NCBI GenBank assembly: GCA_000697055.1
Contig: JNDT01001155.1
Location: 1 to 40,446, forward strand
DNA: 40,446 nucleotides
Direction of reading: 5' to 3'
Source: Saksenaea vasiformis B4078
Lineage: Eukaryota > Mucoromycota > Mucoromycetes > Mucorales > Saksenaeaceae
Within the stretch, counting starts at the first letter, position 1; every line of letters begins with the position of its first letter. The position numbers were made by a program, and so were the translations under genes. This document shows positions 1-11,900 of this stretch, in pieces. The notes beneath the pieces were generated by a model that saw only the letters and a list, made by a program, of their open reading frames with translations, was not told the DNA's origin and ran no database searches.

Positions 1-1
1 G

Positions 2-594
2 TACCTCAAGCGCAAGCGTAACAGACGAGTAGATCGCTTGATCTACATCTTGACACACGACGTCGAATTCGATTTCAAAATGAATACGACGCGTGTAACA
101 TTGAACATTGGAAGAATGGGTCCTGCAGAAAGACAGAGAAGAAAACGAGAGATCGCTGCTCTTCAGATACCAGATGCAGTTCTAGGAGAAATGGTATCTG
201 AGCATGCGGTTCGATCGTTTTCGCAGGAAGGCATCGTCCACCACATCGAAGTGCAAGATTGCACCATGGTTTCCTGCACTTGTAGAGATTTTAGCTGGCG
301 CCGCTTAGCATGTAAACACATGTCCTTACTGAAGCGTGTCAATCCTACACTAAACGTTCTGCAAGGTAAAAGTCATATACATCTTGCTGCTAGCATACGT
401 ATCTCATCACTGATGCAGTATTGCCTTACGATACAAATGAACCGACCGCGAATGCACATTCGATAGAGGCAGAAGTAGACGTAGCAGAGGAAAAAAGAAA
501 GCTGGAGCAAAGGATGCAAAACTTTCTAGAGAGTTTTAAGGCCTGTGACAGTTATTCCAAAGAGAAGATCATGGCAATCAAAAAACAATTCTAA
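2..594 (+). CDS. SWIM zinc-finger protein, 3' part (5' end outside window)
   Basis: The reading frame is open from base 2. It encodes a basic segment and then a SWIM-type zinc finger: CTC at the first cysteine pair, 11 residues, then CKH (residues about CTCRDFSWRRLACKH). SWIM fingers (CxCxnCxH) bind DNA or protein and are common in MULE-type transposases and their domesticated relatives. An intron at 366-418 (GTAAAA...GCAG) joins the finger exon to a second exon (419-594) that encodes an acidic and then coiled-coil-like tail ending in TAA. The splice keeps frame, whereas unspliced reading stops at 466. With the N-terminal part missing, I cannot tell a transposase from a host SWIM protein. An AATAAA at 720-725 could be its polyadenylation signal. 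Confidence 0.72.
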
Positions 595-876
595 GATATG
601 GAGGAGAAGTGGGAAAGAAAGGAGTTGCATCCAAACGCACGCCTTTCCACTCAAAGATGATGATAAAAAACAGTCAAAAGTAAATCAAGAAAAAGCATCG
701 TCTTTAAGTTGAAGCACCGAATAAAAGTGGGTGACATAAGTAAAGTGTAACATTGGCCATGTTTCACGCCCGCTCTATATAAGTTAGCTTTTTAGGAGAG
801 AGAACAAAAAAAAGAAAAAAAAAGAAGCGACGATCCTGTTTGTTCTCTCCTCCTCCTTCTTCTTTCTTCTCCTTTC
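595..876. promoter_or_regulatory. intergenic: 3' end of SWIM gene and promoter of expansin-like gene
   Basis: This gap holds an AATAAA at 720-725, a TATA-like TATATAAG at about 775-782, and a strongly pyrimidine-rich stretch (about 835-875) just before the ATG at 877. TATA-to-ATG spacing is about 95 nt, which suits a fungal core promoter with a short leader. The functional roles are inferred from position only. Confidence 0.5.
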
Positions 877-1813
877 ATGTCACAAACTGCTGAGGAAGCA
901 GTAATCCACAACGACCGGAACGATATCGAGTCGCTGCACCGCCACAGCCACCGAAGCAGTGTAGGTGGCATACACGCGAACACACCTATCCCTGTAGCGC
1001 AACCATACTATGCACTTGAGGAAAAAGAACTACCACCCTTACACCCTGATACCATCTGGACACACATTGTCCAAAAGTACCGGTACGGTAAACTGATGCT
1101 CGTTGCAGCAGGTCTGGCGGGCGTCATGCTGGTCACATTCGTGGTACTGGGCACGCTGGGCGTGTTCAAGAACCAAACCTATCGCAACAAACTCGGTCTT
1201 CCCTCCGTCGGCAAGACAAAATATAAAGGGGAAAGTTCAGGCACAGCAACAAAAGGTCATTTCGACATGCAAGGTCAAGGCGATGGCACCTACTACGGTA
1301 ACTTTTTTCTTAAATAACAATCATGTGATCCAATTATTTATTTTGTTGTAGATCCTGGCATAGGCATCACATCATGCGGTGGCCGGTTTACAGCTCAAGA
1401 TATGATTTGCGCCTTGGTAATAATTAGATAGATAAAAAAAAAAAAGAAAGGAGTTTGGGCACTGAGTGTCGGAAATAGAATCACGTTGATTACGGTGAAT
1501 ACGCGGATCCCAACGAAAGTCCTGTCTGTGGCGCGTGTATCCAGGTGACAGGCCCTTTGGGAACAGCCAAAGCCTATATTCAGGACAAGGTAAGAAAGCA
1601 GCAGAGTACCACTGTAGAATGAATTTTACTTATATATAACGTTACTCTCGACAGTGTCCTGGGTGCGGTCGTGGTAAGTACTTCTATGAATAGAGAGAGG
1701 GGAGGGCACTCATTGCTTATCATCCAGGTTCGGTTGATCTTTCACCTGCTGCCTTTAATGCTATCGGCGATTTCACAGACGGTCGAATACCTGTTTCCTG
1801 GAAACCATGTTAA
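877..1813 (+). CDS. Membrane-anchored expansin-like / RlpA-type DPBB protein
   Basis: Five exons: 877-1297, 1352-1416, 1479-1589, 1655-1673 and 1728-1813. The introns are GT-AG and every junction keeps phase, giving 233 aa. Residues 1-70 are hydrophilic with no signal peptide. Residues 72-96 form one hydrophobic transmembrane segment (LMLVAAGLAGVMLVTFVVLG...). Residues from about 130 form a double-psi beta-barrel as in expansins, barwins and RlpA, with SCGGRF, CGACIQV, KCPGCGRG and DLSPAAF, the last typical of fungal expansin-like proteins. The domain probably faces the wall or lumen as a type II membrane protein and may loosen or bind polysaccharide. Catalytic activity is not shown. The unusual points are the internal anchor in place of a cleavable signal and a 19-nt microexon. 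Confidence 0.85.
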
Positions 1814-2996
1814 TCTATGTGAATACTTGTCCTATTTCAGTGTGTCCTTTAAAATAGCTAATGTAGTAGTAATAGTTAGTATTATTAGCAGTGCTGTCAC
1901 GTAATCCATACTTCTTATATTGGTACTCTCAAGCTTTTGTTTCCATTGAATCTGAAACAGAGATAGCGCTCCATAGAACTTTGCTCTCGTGTTTGGCACT
2001 GGAACAACGTTATGTTGGAGAATACCCTCGCACGTTTCATAAGTTGTATGAAATATAATCTCCAAAAAAAAAAAACGCACGACCGGTAAAAGAATGCATA
2101 GCCGGTTGATTATCGATGTATTAATATTGCGTGCTGCCCATCCCATGTTTTCTGGACTAATTTCCTTCCACCCTGACTGGAACTCTAACTGTTTTACGAA
2201 AAAACTGCGTTGTCTTCTTATGAAGTTGTGCGCTACTTAAAGGCCATTGAAATGCTACATCTAATGCTCAGGCACTTTGACAATAATAGCAGAAGGATTA
2301 ATACCGATAAAACCAGCTACATCTGTGCGTGTTCTTTAGTCGGAAAGCGTCTACCAGCTTTCCCTTTTATCCCTATCAAAGATGCTATCAAGACATTCTT
2401 TCGTCCACTTTGCTTTGGCTATTCATGGACACTGCTGGCAACTATTCAGATTTATTTATTCGACCTTTTTTTTTCTAAAAAATTGAAAATGCTAGCGCGA
2501 GCGAATATTTAATCTGCTCAGGGCTATGGGCTGTTACAGAGTTTGCCGACTCGTGAGTTCTGGTACCAGAAGTGGACGACTTTGTTTCTGTACTCCGCCC
2601 AGCGGAAGATTATGATTGGCCGCAGAGCGCGAACGGTTCGTCGTCGGCATATGTTGGGGTGTCATTACTCGTTTCTTCTGTTGTCGCGCCATCGTCTATG
2701 AATTCGATCTTTTGAAATCTCAAAGCATGTGCTGAATTATGAAACTCGGTTTTTGAAATCTCAAAGCGTCTCCGCAAACACGAAACTCGGTGCAGCAACG
2801 ATGCATGGGGAAAGTGAAGATAATGCGAAAGCTGGTGCAAACGAGAACACCGTGATACTGTTGCATAGCCTTTGTTGGAGCATATCAAGTTTTTCGTTTT
2901 GATCATTTTCTCAAGTAACCACAGAACAGAGATGTAGCAAAAGCCAACCTCTTCTCTTGATAACTCATGGCAATGGCAACTAAAGATGAAGCTACC
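1814..2996. other. intergenic stretch, no convincing gene
   Basis: AT-rich sequence with several short ORFs (for example 2210-2512 on +, opening on TTG, and 1832-2146 on -). I recognise none, and they lack promoter or splice context. A 41-bp tandem duplication lies at 2710-2791. Confidence 0.5.
2710..2791. repeat. 41-bp tandem duplication
   Basis: Two adjacent 41-nt units (2710-2750 and 2751-2791). Each starts TTTTGAAATCTCAAAGC and ends GAAACTCGGT, with a diverged centre. Both ends are almost identical, so this is an old tandem duplication. Confidence 0.8.
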
Positions 2997-3376
2997 CACG
3001 ATGTAAATCTTCCCTTTCTGCAAAGGAAAAAGAACCTGAACAGCTCAGTTGGCCGTGGGACATCTGCGTGGAGGACTCGAAGCACAAAGTCCACGCTATT
3101 AGAAATAAAGCACTTCTTTGCAAGTTCTGCAAAGAGAAGACGGAGAGACGATCGAAGAAGCGCAAAATTCACCAGCCGTTTCGCTTCGAGCGTGGGCTGT
3201 CAACAATCGCGAAGAAGGCGAATCTGAATGACAAAGTAGAGGTTACTGCGCTTTTTAAGAAAGGTCACCCAAATCCTTATGATCCTCGATTGACAATTGA
3301 GATGTCATGTTGGCTTTTTGCTGGCTGGCATTTTTTTTTAAAGTGCAATAAACGATCGCTATTGAAGATCGATTGA
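2997..3376 (+). pseudogene. orphan exon-like ORF with CxxC motif, possible gene relic
   Basis: This frame is open from about 2997 with no ATG. It reads like a real protein: a W-P-W segment, then CKFC, then a lysine/arginine-rich run. The Cys pair recalls a half zinc finger, possibly BED-like, as in transposon-derived proteins, but the rest of a finger is not visible. No flanking splice sites restore a full gene. It may be a relic related to the stretch at 3546-3799. I do not recognise the family. Confidence 0.25.
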
Positions 3377-3545
3377 CCTCTACGATATGGATGAGCCATG
3401 TGCACGTCTTTCAAAATACGGTATAATCGTGGAGATATCCAGTGAATAGCAATACACCTAAAATCATGTTGATCTTGTACATCCTCTGAAGACCGAGCAA
3501 CCGACACAAGCAAGGAGCTGACTTAACTACAACCGTTTTTCCCCA

Positions 3546-3799
3546 GGTTCTGATAAAGCAACCACATCCGAGGACGGAGTGAAGGCAGCGGAGATTGTGC
3601 GAGAGTCACCAAAGTACAATCATTATAGCCTCAAAAACGATGAACGTCTTGTCCATTGCTCGTGCACGCTCAGCAGGGATCCGCAAGTCTGTGTTGGAGC
3701 AGAAACAGGTATCTCATTCAATCCAGCAGAGAGGAAAACATTTTACGTGCGCTCTGCTCTGCAAGATGTATACGATGCGTTGGAGGTCTCAGCACAGGT
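3546..3799 (+). pseudogene. orphan exon-like ORF between good splice signals
   Basis: A good acceptor (TTTTTCCCCAG, ending at 3545) precedes an open stretch of about 84 codons that ends at a GTAAAA donor at 3800. The encoded segment has three cysteines and no family I can name. No upstream or downstream exon could be joined with confidence: the next AG leaves a 40-nt intron followed by weakly coding sequence. It is either an internal exon of an unrecognised gene or a remnant. Confidence 0.25.
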
Positions 3800-4385
3800 A
3801 AAACACCTAACGTTCCCTTCCTCCTCGTTCTTGTGGCAGGTCACATCGGGGGTTAACTGTCCCTCAACTTACAAATGTTCCGCAACACATTTGATCCCTT
3901 CAACGACCCTTTCGCATATGCCGGCAACAATTTTCACCCTCTGTGATTTCCTCAGTTTCGTTTGGCAACTACTCTAGCAGGTGCCTCGCGAATGCTCATC
4001 GGCAGCACCGCCGTCATCGTTTGCATATAACACCGGTCAATGTGCATTGGTCAAGTAACACAACACAGCCAACCCTTCCAGGATGCCGTGCACGTTCCCT
4101 ATCCCACTGGATGTACCTTTCAAGAGCAGATAAGGTGACATCCCAGATACCATTCCACAAATGAATTTTGGCATTACTCAGGCAAAGTTTGCGTCTGACG
4201 ACAAATTTACTTTATATAAGTTATACAGACTATCTACCTAATGACCACATAAATTTCTTCTTCAGCGCACCACTAGGCTATTTATGATGGCAATATTTGT
4301 TTAGATTAACACAAGATTTCATTTAAAAGCCACTATATAGATGCAAAACGAATAACTCTAGATATCTAACAGAAAGGTGTGTGTT
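3800..4385. other. intergenic, no gene seen
   Basis: Low-coding sequence that becomes AT-rich toward the 3' end of the RhoGEF gene on the other strand. Nothing supportable was found. Confidence 0.5.
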
Positions 4386-7300
4386 TTACCATCCATACTC
4401 GGAGTTCTTGACCCGGAGATAATCATACATCTTGTTGATTGTCTGTTCCTCCCGCGCTTGCACCATGTACACCATACTCGTCCTCTCTTTCTCGTTGGTC
4501 AACAAGAACGTGATACGTTTCGGGCCTAATTTCTCGACATTGCTACTTCGCACAATCGCTGAAACAAGTTTCGATTTATCATTTTCGATCGCAATATGCA
4601 TCTTCTTGCTAGGCAATTGTTGAGATATCTTGATCGAAACGTTTCCGAAGGGTGTCCAGTTTGAAGTCTCATTATTGACAAACAACTTGCCCTTGCATTG
4701 CAACACCACGCTCAACGTCTGTGGAACCTCTTCGACGGATCGTTCGTCCTCTCGGAACGGCATCGGTGAACGTTGTTGCTGTGGCGGTTGCTGTTGCTGT
4801 TGCTGCTGCTGTAGTTGTTGCTGTTGTTGTTGCTCGATCTGCTGTTGTTGGACTGCTTCACGATGCATGCGGTACAGAACGTTAACAAGCGTTGTCGCTT
4901 CCTTCGGGTTATGTAAATGGACGAGATAGTTTTCTTTTTTGGCACCCATGTACACTGAGATACTGATGTCTGTGTCTGAAGCTTGACGAATGACAGCCGA
5001 GGGTAGGATCCAAGCATTCAAATAGAGTTGGCCAGTTGTTTGAAGCTGAATAGCTAAACAGGACCGGTTGTAGTAGGTTTGACGTACTTGCAATGAACAT
5101 CGGCTTTCTGCTGCATACCACGACTGATCTTTCCAATGAAAAGCTTCGCATTCACGAGTACTGTAGAGTACTTGGCGGACATCATTTGCTTGATCACCAC
5201 TGTAGCCAGGCTAAAAAAAAAAAAGAAGTCCAATGTTTCAGCACAATCCAGATGGATCGTTAAAACTTACACTATGGGGTGGAGAACCTAAATTATCCAC
5301 AGTCGATCCTCCTAGCATGTTGAAATAGCCATTTTGCTGTGGCCGTGACCCAGTTTGCTGTGGATAGCCAGTGGGAGACGAACGGTTTTGCACTGGCACC
5401 GGTCCTCCGCTTGCGGGATAGCGAGCAGCGTTATAGGGAGGTTGTGGAGACGGTGAGCGGTATGGTTGTTGCTGTTGTTGTTGGGGGGTCATGTGGTGAG
5501 TTGGAGAGGGAGGAGGAGGAGATCTTGCATGTCCTTGAGGGTGCATACCAGGACCTTGTTGCTGAGTTGGTCCATAGTTCATTGGTGCAGGACCTCGAGG
5601 CGATGGTGGCGGACGTTGGTAAGGCATTCCCTGCTGGCCAGGCGAGGTGGCGAGGTACTGACCTTGCACGCGTCCAGCGGGGTGTTCCGCTGTGCCAGGT
5701 GAAGGCAGTGAGGAAGCACCCCGAGGAGGTACGTGTTGTTCTGGTGCGGGGCTTGTAGGTCGGCTAGGTGTCGCTACACCTCCTGTCAGGTACTCATTGG
5801 TTTGGGTCACAGCTTGCATCGCAGCTACCGGAGCGGCTTGACGAACCTCAATAGGTCGAGGAGAAACGGGTCGTGAGGTGCCTGCCTCGTGACTCTTGGC
5901 GGGAACTGCGTTGGCTCGTTTTTCGTTTGTTTCGCTTGGTTTCAGCTCGGTTGACTTTGTCGTTTCCACAGTTGAGTCTGTCGTTGTTGTTGTCAAGGTG
6001 ATCTTCTGGGGCACAACTGGTTGAATAAATGTCATTTGAACGGGTGCTGAAGACTGAGCAGCGACTGCTGGTTTTTTTGCTGTTTCTGTGCCCCCTGGAA
6101 CTTGTGGCAAAATTTTGACAGAACGTGGCATGATCGTGTGGATATCTTCGGTGGGCGAAGTCTTGGAGGGAAGGGGCTGAGCTGGTGTCGAATAATCGTA
6201 CAAATGTCCCTCATAGATATCCATGATGGTGTCGCGGGAGGCAGCTGGCCGTTTATCATTCAATGTATCCTCCTCATCTGAGCTTTCCAAAGGAGACACT
6301 TCGCCCGATTTGTCCGTATAAAATGATACAATATCTTTGCTACGAATCGACATCCGTTTCGGTTCAGCTGTCTTTTCATCTCCATCGAATGATCGCACTT
6401 GCTTCTCTGCAACGGTTTTCAGTGATCGTGCCATCAAAGTCATTGAGCTTGCTGCTCCGCTCTCAACGCCTATCCATGTGTTTCGGACTTCTCTGGAGTC
6501 GGCTCGTACGAGTATATTTTTCCTGCCAATCATGAATTGGATGATGTATTCGCCCACAAGTTCTCGGTCCAGCGAGGTGGATTTTACAGTGATGTCGTTG
6601 AGAGAAAGAGCGGGATACACAAGAGAAAATTTCTTTGGCCCAGCCTGCTCTTGGCATATAACTAACGTTTCTGTCGTCAAAACAAGGTGAACGCGAACCG
6701 GTCTACCCGTGGATTGCTCTGGCAACAGAACAAAGTTGTCACGCAATGCTATTTTTGAGCTGGAATGAAGACGCAGTTCATAACGCTATATATAAAAATA
6801 GAATACTAATCAAAAATCGTGTGTTTGGAATAAAAAGGCTACTGTTACCATGTGAGCACCAGAAAACAGGTCTGTAACGCGTGAACAGTCGACTTGACTT
6901 TGGAACATCGTAATTTCGGATCCCGATGTCTGAGGTCCAGTGGATGGCAAGTTTGTTTGGATATGAGGCAATGTAGCAGACCCTTTACCGTGTGGCCGGG
7001 ACTCGTTCGTGTGTGCATGAACAGGTCGGGATCCGGCTTTTTGAGCCATCAACATGATTGTATCGATCCGCTTGTTAGCCTTGTACAGGAGTCGATGATC
7101 TGCTCGGCCGGGATCGGTGCTTTCCAACAAACGCTAAAAGGAGAGTGAGACGTTATCCTTAACCTATTCCTACTGACGTACGTTGTAAAGCATCTTGTAG
7201 TATTTGAGTTGTTGCATAGGCGCATTAAACAACGACTCTAGGGTAATTTCATACGATTGATTTGCGGAAAGGTTCTAAAAAAAAAAAGCGAAGCATGCAT

Positions 7301-7966
7301 CAGTAACTTCCATTGTAGTGCATTAGATATTTGTTTACATCAAGCAAAGAGCTGATCGACGGATTGGATAGAATGTCTTTTCGTTGGTTTAGATCGACAA
7401 TAAAGCTTCTACAGAAATTGGCATAAGGAACTTCCATATCATCAACCTAGAAATTATCAACAATAAGCAAAAGGTCCCGATTTCGAAACAACTTACCCAT
7501 TGCATGAGGACATCCCCGAGTTCTCGGATAGCTTGAGGGTTTGCGGCAACTTTGACTAGTCTCTTTACAATGATAATTAGCATCTATCCCATGACGTTAT
7601 ATGTGTATATAATACATACAGCGCAAAATCTCTTGTTTACTTTTAAAATATCATGAACATATTTTAAAAGATCAGAAAAATCGGGTGCAGTGGTAGTCAA
7701 TTGTTTCATCCAAATAGGACCAATTTGCTGTGAAACAATTGGTAAGATTATTTTTTTTTCGATTTTTTGTGACCCGCATAACGTACCGAATCAATGATTT
7801 TAAGCGTTTCCTGATAGGCTTTCTCGGTATCGATCAGTTCTGTCAACGGATTACCAGCTGGTTTGCGACCAGAATCAACATTGTACTGAGATGAGGGAGT
7901 TGAAGCTGCAGTACTTGCAGAGAATGCACTGGATGAGGCAGAGGACACAGTCGACGCCGACAACAT
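4386..7966 (-). CDS. RhoGEF (DH-PH) with Pro/Gln-rich region and PH-like C-terminus
   Basis: Exons on the minus strand: 7966-7787, 7727-7641, 7583-7497, 7446-7339, 7274-7182, 7133-6849, 6785-5271 and 5210-4386, all phase 0, about 1059 aa. Residues about 38-225 form a DH domain (opening ELIDTEKAYQETL, then LFNAPMQQLKYYKMLYNRLL, the DH helix that binds the GTPase). Residues about 265-395 form a PH domain ending in a tryptophan helix (RNTWIGVE). This pair would activate a Rho/Cdc42-type GTPase at membranes, for polarity or wall growth. Next comes a Ser/Thr/Pro-rich linker of about 380 residues, then two PH-like beta-rich segments separated by a polyglutamine tract. The start ATG follows a pyrimidine-rich leader. 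The splice at 5053-5212 is uncertain: the in-phase reading is cysteine-rich and atypical, while another frame there looks more like the repeat fold. Confidence 0.85.
4763..4858 (-). repeat. polyglutamine-coding CAA/CAG tract
   Basis: The minus strand carries mixed CAA/CAG codons that encode three glutamine runs broken by IE, L and PP. It separates the two PH-like segments at the C-terminus of the RhoGEF. Such tracts are length-variable linkers. On the plus strand it yields a spurious cysteine-rich ORF. Confidence 0.85.
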
Positions 7967-8980
7967 GGTTAAGGAATGTAAAAGAAATGAATGAGAATAA
8001 GAAGAAAAAAGGGAAAAAGAGGAAGGTTAAATGACTGACAACGCAAGGAAAGGGAAGGGAATAAAAGCGTACACAGAAGGGACTGGGTAGGGAAACAGTA
8101 AGGAAAGGAGTTGTAAGGAGCGTAGTTAAGAAGTCATACAGAAGGCAGACAGATAATCCCTTTTGTGTGGTATTTTATTCTTGTGGCACATGGGTTTACC
8201 AAAAAACACACTTATGTCCATTGCGCATAGATTCACAGTAATATAGTAAGTTTACCTGTGCAGAAACTCTGACTTTAAACGTCATCTCACATATATACTG
8301 ACAGGAAGGAAACTGTTCTTCTGTTATTTCATCTGTGCGTCGAGAAAACAAAAACAAAAAGATCGGCAACCGAAGAAAAACGACTGTGCACCAATCTCCG
8401 CTTGTGTCCCTGGTTCTTGGGCTCACACTTCACCATGTACGCGGTGTACGAAAAGCTGTATTTGCACGCCGCTTTAATCATATTTAATTGACACTGCGGG
8501 TGGGATCCGGTTTACAGTTAGCACAATGGCTCTTGCAAAATAAGTACGCTTGTAATTGCCTTAGCTTCAAATTACGTTAGATGGACGACATACCAGACCC
8601 ACAGGGACATGGTAGCCCTCTCCTGTTGTGTCTGGGATGTATGCTATCGCAGTATCATCAAATCAATCGCCGACTGTAAAAACGGAAGTTGCCGCTACTT
8701 GTCGGTTCCTGACTGCATTCTCCCTGAATAAAAGACACGTTCAGTTTTACTGTCTTAGCTGTTATTGATATACGACACAAAAATTTTCCATTCAACATTA
8801 CCGCCATTCCAGGACGAAGTATACTTGAAGCAAGAGAGGGGCGCTCTAGTTTACCCCTTGTACGCCAAAACGAGATGCTTTGGATGACATACTCTCAGAA
8901 ATGCTTTGCATAGCGAAATAAAGATACATATCGTCAACTTAACTTGTAGGTAAGCATCATCTTGAGCGCCACCTGTTCTA
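7967..8980. other. RhoGEF 5' region and intergenic, no gene seen
   Basis: Minus-strand sequence upstream of 7966 is a long pyrimidine-rich leader (about 7967-8045), consistent with a promoter or 5' UTR. The rest, to the end of the Sel1 locus, has only short unrecognised ORFs. Confidence 0.5.
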
Positions 8981-11900
8981 CTATATGGATACTTTGACAT
9001 TATCTTTGGACATTCCTTTTCCATTTCTATACATATCATCAACTTCAGCTTGCGCGTACTTGTCGCCTTCGGCAGCTGCCTTCTTGTACCATAAAAATGC
9101 TTCCTGGTAATCTCGATCGACTCCCTTCCCGCCTCTACACATATCTGCAACTTCAACTTGCGCGTAGATGTTGCCTTGAGCAGCTGCTTTCTCGTACCAT
9201 ACGAACGCTTGTTTGTAGTCCAGACCCACTCCTTTTCCATCTCTATACATATCACCAATCTGTGCTTGCGCGTAGGCACAGCCTTGAACAGCAGCCTTAT
9301 TGTACCATAAGAATGCCCCCTCGTAGTTTTGATCCACCCCTTTTCCACCTCTATCTCCAACAACGGCTTGTGCGCAATCATCACCTTGGATAGCAGCCTC
9401 TTTGTACCGTTTAAACGCCTTCCTTGTACTTACCGGCAAGTATAATTTGCGCGTGGACGTAGGTTTGAACAGCAGCTTTTCGATACAATCTAAATTCCTC
9501 GTTGGTATGCTCCTTCACTCTTCCTTCTCGATACAAGTCTACGATTTGCGCTTGGGCATAGTAATTTCCCTGAATACCAGCCATCGTATACCACCGTAAT
9601 GTTTCTACATAGTCTTGATTCACGCCTTCTCCATCTCTGTACATATCGCCGATTTCAACTTGAGCGTAGGCGTTACTGGTTTACCGATGGCCCTGTATTT
9701 ATAGCCTTCGTGCATAGCGTTTTCAATAAACTGCTTAATGCTTGTTTCGTTGTTATCAGGGCAAACCTCGAGAAATGAAGTCTTTTGGGGATCTTCATTC
9801 AATTCAATCATGAGCTTCCCACCTGTAATAAATCAATGGAAGGGTATTTCACGAGTGCTTAATCTCACCTAATATCATGGTTGAAGCATAGAAGAAGCCG
9901 TACGTCTGAAACGCGTTTTCGAGGGCTTCAGATTCTTGTTTTTCAGAAGACTGCAGTAACGCGTGGCGAATGCTGTTTATGAATGACATGTTCGCCTGAA
10001 CATTATCGAAAAGGCGCAGCTATTGATGATGTCAGTTTGTCATGGACGTTAAATGAACGATAATCGTACCTCATAGCACGATACATATATTACGAGGACA
10101 TGGGACTTGAACTTGAGGCCATGTTGCCCTCTATGTTTAGGATGCTGTAGCATCAGATGCTTTCGGAAGGTGGAATCAAACAGCGTACAAACATGCAGAC
10201 TGTATTCGTCTGTAAGCATATAGTCAAATTGCTCTGCGTATATTGTACGTTTTGTCTGAAGTTGCTCCGAGAGGAACATACATTCTTGTCCATGGTGACA
10301 ATCACGCATATTCAACAAAGGCAAGCTCATGATTTGTCCATCAAGCTTAACTCCTCGATTCCAATAATCGCCAAAGACATCGTTAATAGCGGGTTGTAAT
10401 GTATTGGTTACTCGTCGTTCTCGTGAACTGATGTGAAAATATGTATGAGTATTGTGATGATTGTATGGAGTTGCTGCGATTATGGACATAACGCTGGACG
10501 GCAGATCAGGGTTCACACATGGCTGAATGGTAACTGTGGTATAAAGGTACTGTAACGGAGCTGTGCACAGCTGCATGGACATTAAGTTTCCCAAACCACC
10601 TACTACATCACTTTATAAAACGATATTATCATCCAGGCGGACATAATCGCTGGTGTCTTTCCCAACCGGTTAGTGTGTACATTCTGTTTTTGCAGCATCG
10701 TTATGCCTGATGATTCTCCTGACAGCTTCGCGTGTATAAGTTTGACTATGGATACCAGATAACAACCACATTTACCATTCTTGAAGTGCTGTTGTAGATA
10801 ACTGCGATGCAGTGATTATTGCGTATTGTTGGTTGAAATCACAGGGTTCTTGCTGTTCATCCATTGAATGTTCCATTGGCCACAAGGATAAATATCTCTT
10901 GACCCTTTTTCCAGACACGTAATCAGGACTGATATGCGTTAACTGCACATGCACCATGTCGCCATATCTCACACGCCTATGGCGATTCTTTAAAGATTTT
11001 GGCACGAAGCTGAATGTAGCTGGTTGGACACGGTCTTCGTATAAGTCGTTTGTCAATTTGTTGGAATTTATGAAACACAGAAGCTCTCCTATAAGATGTC
11101 ATATGGTAAGTTATCTCCCCTATACTTCACCTATTGTACCGCAGTACCTTCGTATTTTTTTAACTGATTTGGTTTTGGATCATTTTCTACATACGAAAAG
11201 TTGCATAGATATTGACGACACCGATCGATTTCCGAGCTGGTTGCCGCAAACTCCACAGGGCAGTTGTAATATACGTAACCGTTGTTCAGATATTCGTTTT
11301 CGTAAATTTCTCTTACTCGTCGACATTTGCAGTCGTCGAGTAGGTCATACAGTGGTCTCAAGTTTTGTAATTGAATGATTGCCGACTTAGACCGGATAGT
11401 TTCTTTCCATATTTCGGGCCCCTTCATGGAATAAAATTCCGTTTCGCCACCTTATAAAACTTAGAAGTTATCTATCATTCATGATCACATACCTATGATA
11501 CTCCAATTTCTGCAGTTTCCGACCTTTTCAGCGTTCTCGGCTATACCGCGGTCGTGAGATTTTAAGGAATTTCCTTGTCTGAATGCAGCTCTACCGCCTG
11601 CAAGAGACGGTGTCATTTGTTTTCGCTCTTCTAATAACCGTACCATACCTATCAATATTTTTGAAGGATAGTAATAGCCAAATTGACTGAATACACATTG
11701 CAATGCATAGTATCTTCCTTCGTTTGTCGCAGCTTCCAGAGCGTTGTCGATTGCGTTTTCGAAGTCGGAGCTGACCTTAAACGCTTTGGAAGATCACCTG
11801 GCCTGGAGCAAAATCTTGTTTATTTGATGTTCACTGAGGCGTCGGTGAACAAATTACCTCTGCACAGGAAAGATATGTAACAAAATACCCATGACATGGT

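Noticed and set aside
1832..2146. 104-codon minus ORF
   Set aside because: Interrupted-looking composition, poly-A derived phenylalanine/lysine runs and no promoter or splice context.
2210..2512. 100-codon plus ORF
   Set aside because: It opens on TTG, has no recognisable domain and lies in low-coding sequence.
4630..4929. Cysteine-rich plus-strand ORF
   Set aside because: It is the antisense of the polyglutamine codons of the RhoGEF; the cysteines come from TGC/TGT complements of CAR repeats.
5339..5758. 139-codon plus ORF
   Set aside because: It lies opposite the proline/glutamine-rich coding exon of the RhoGEF, whose frame is far better supported.
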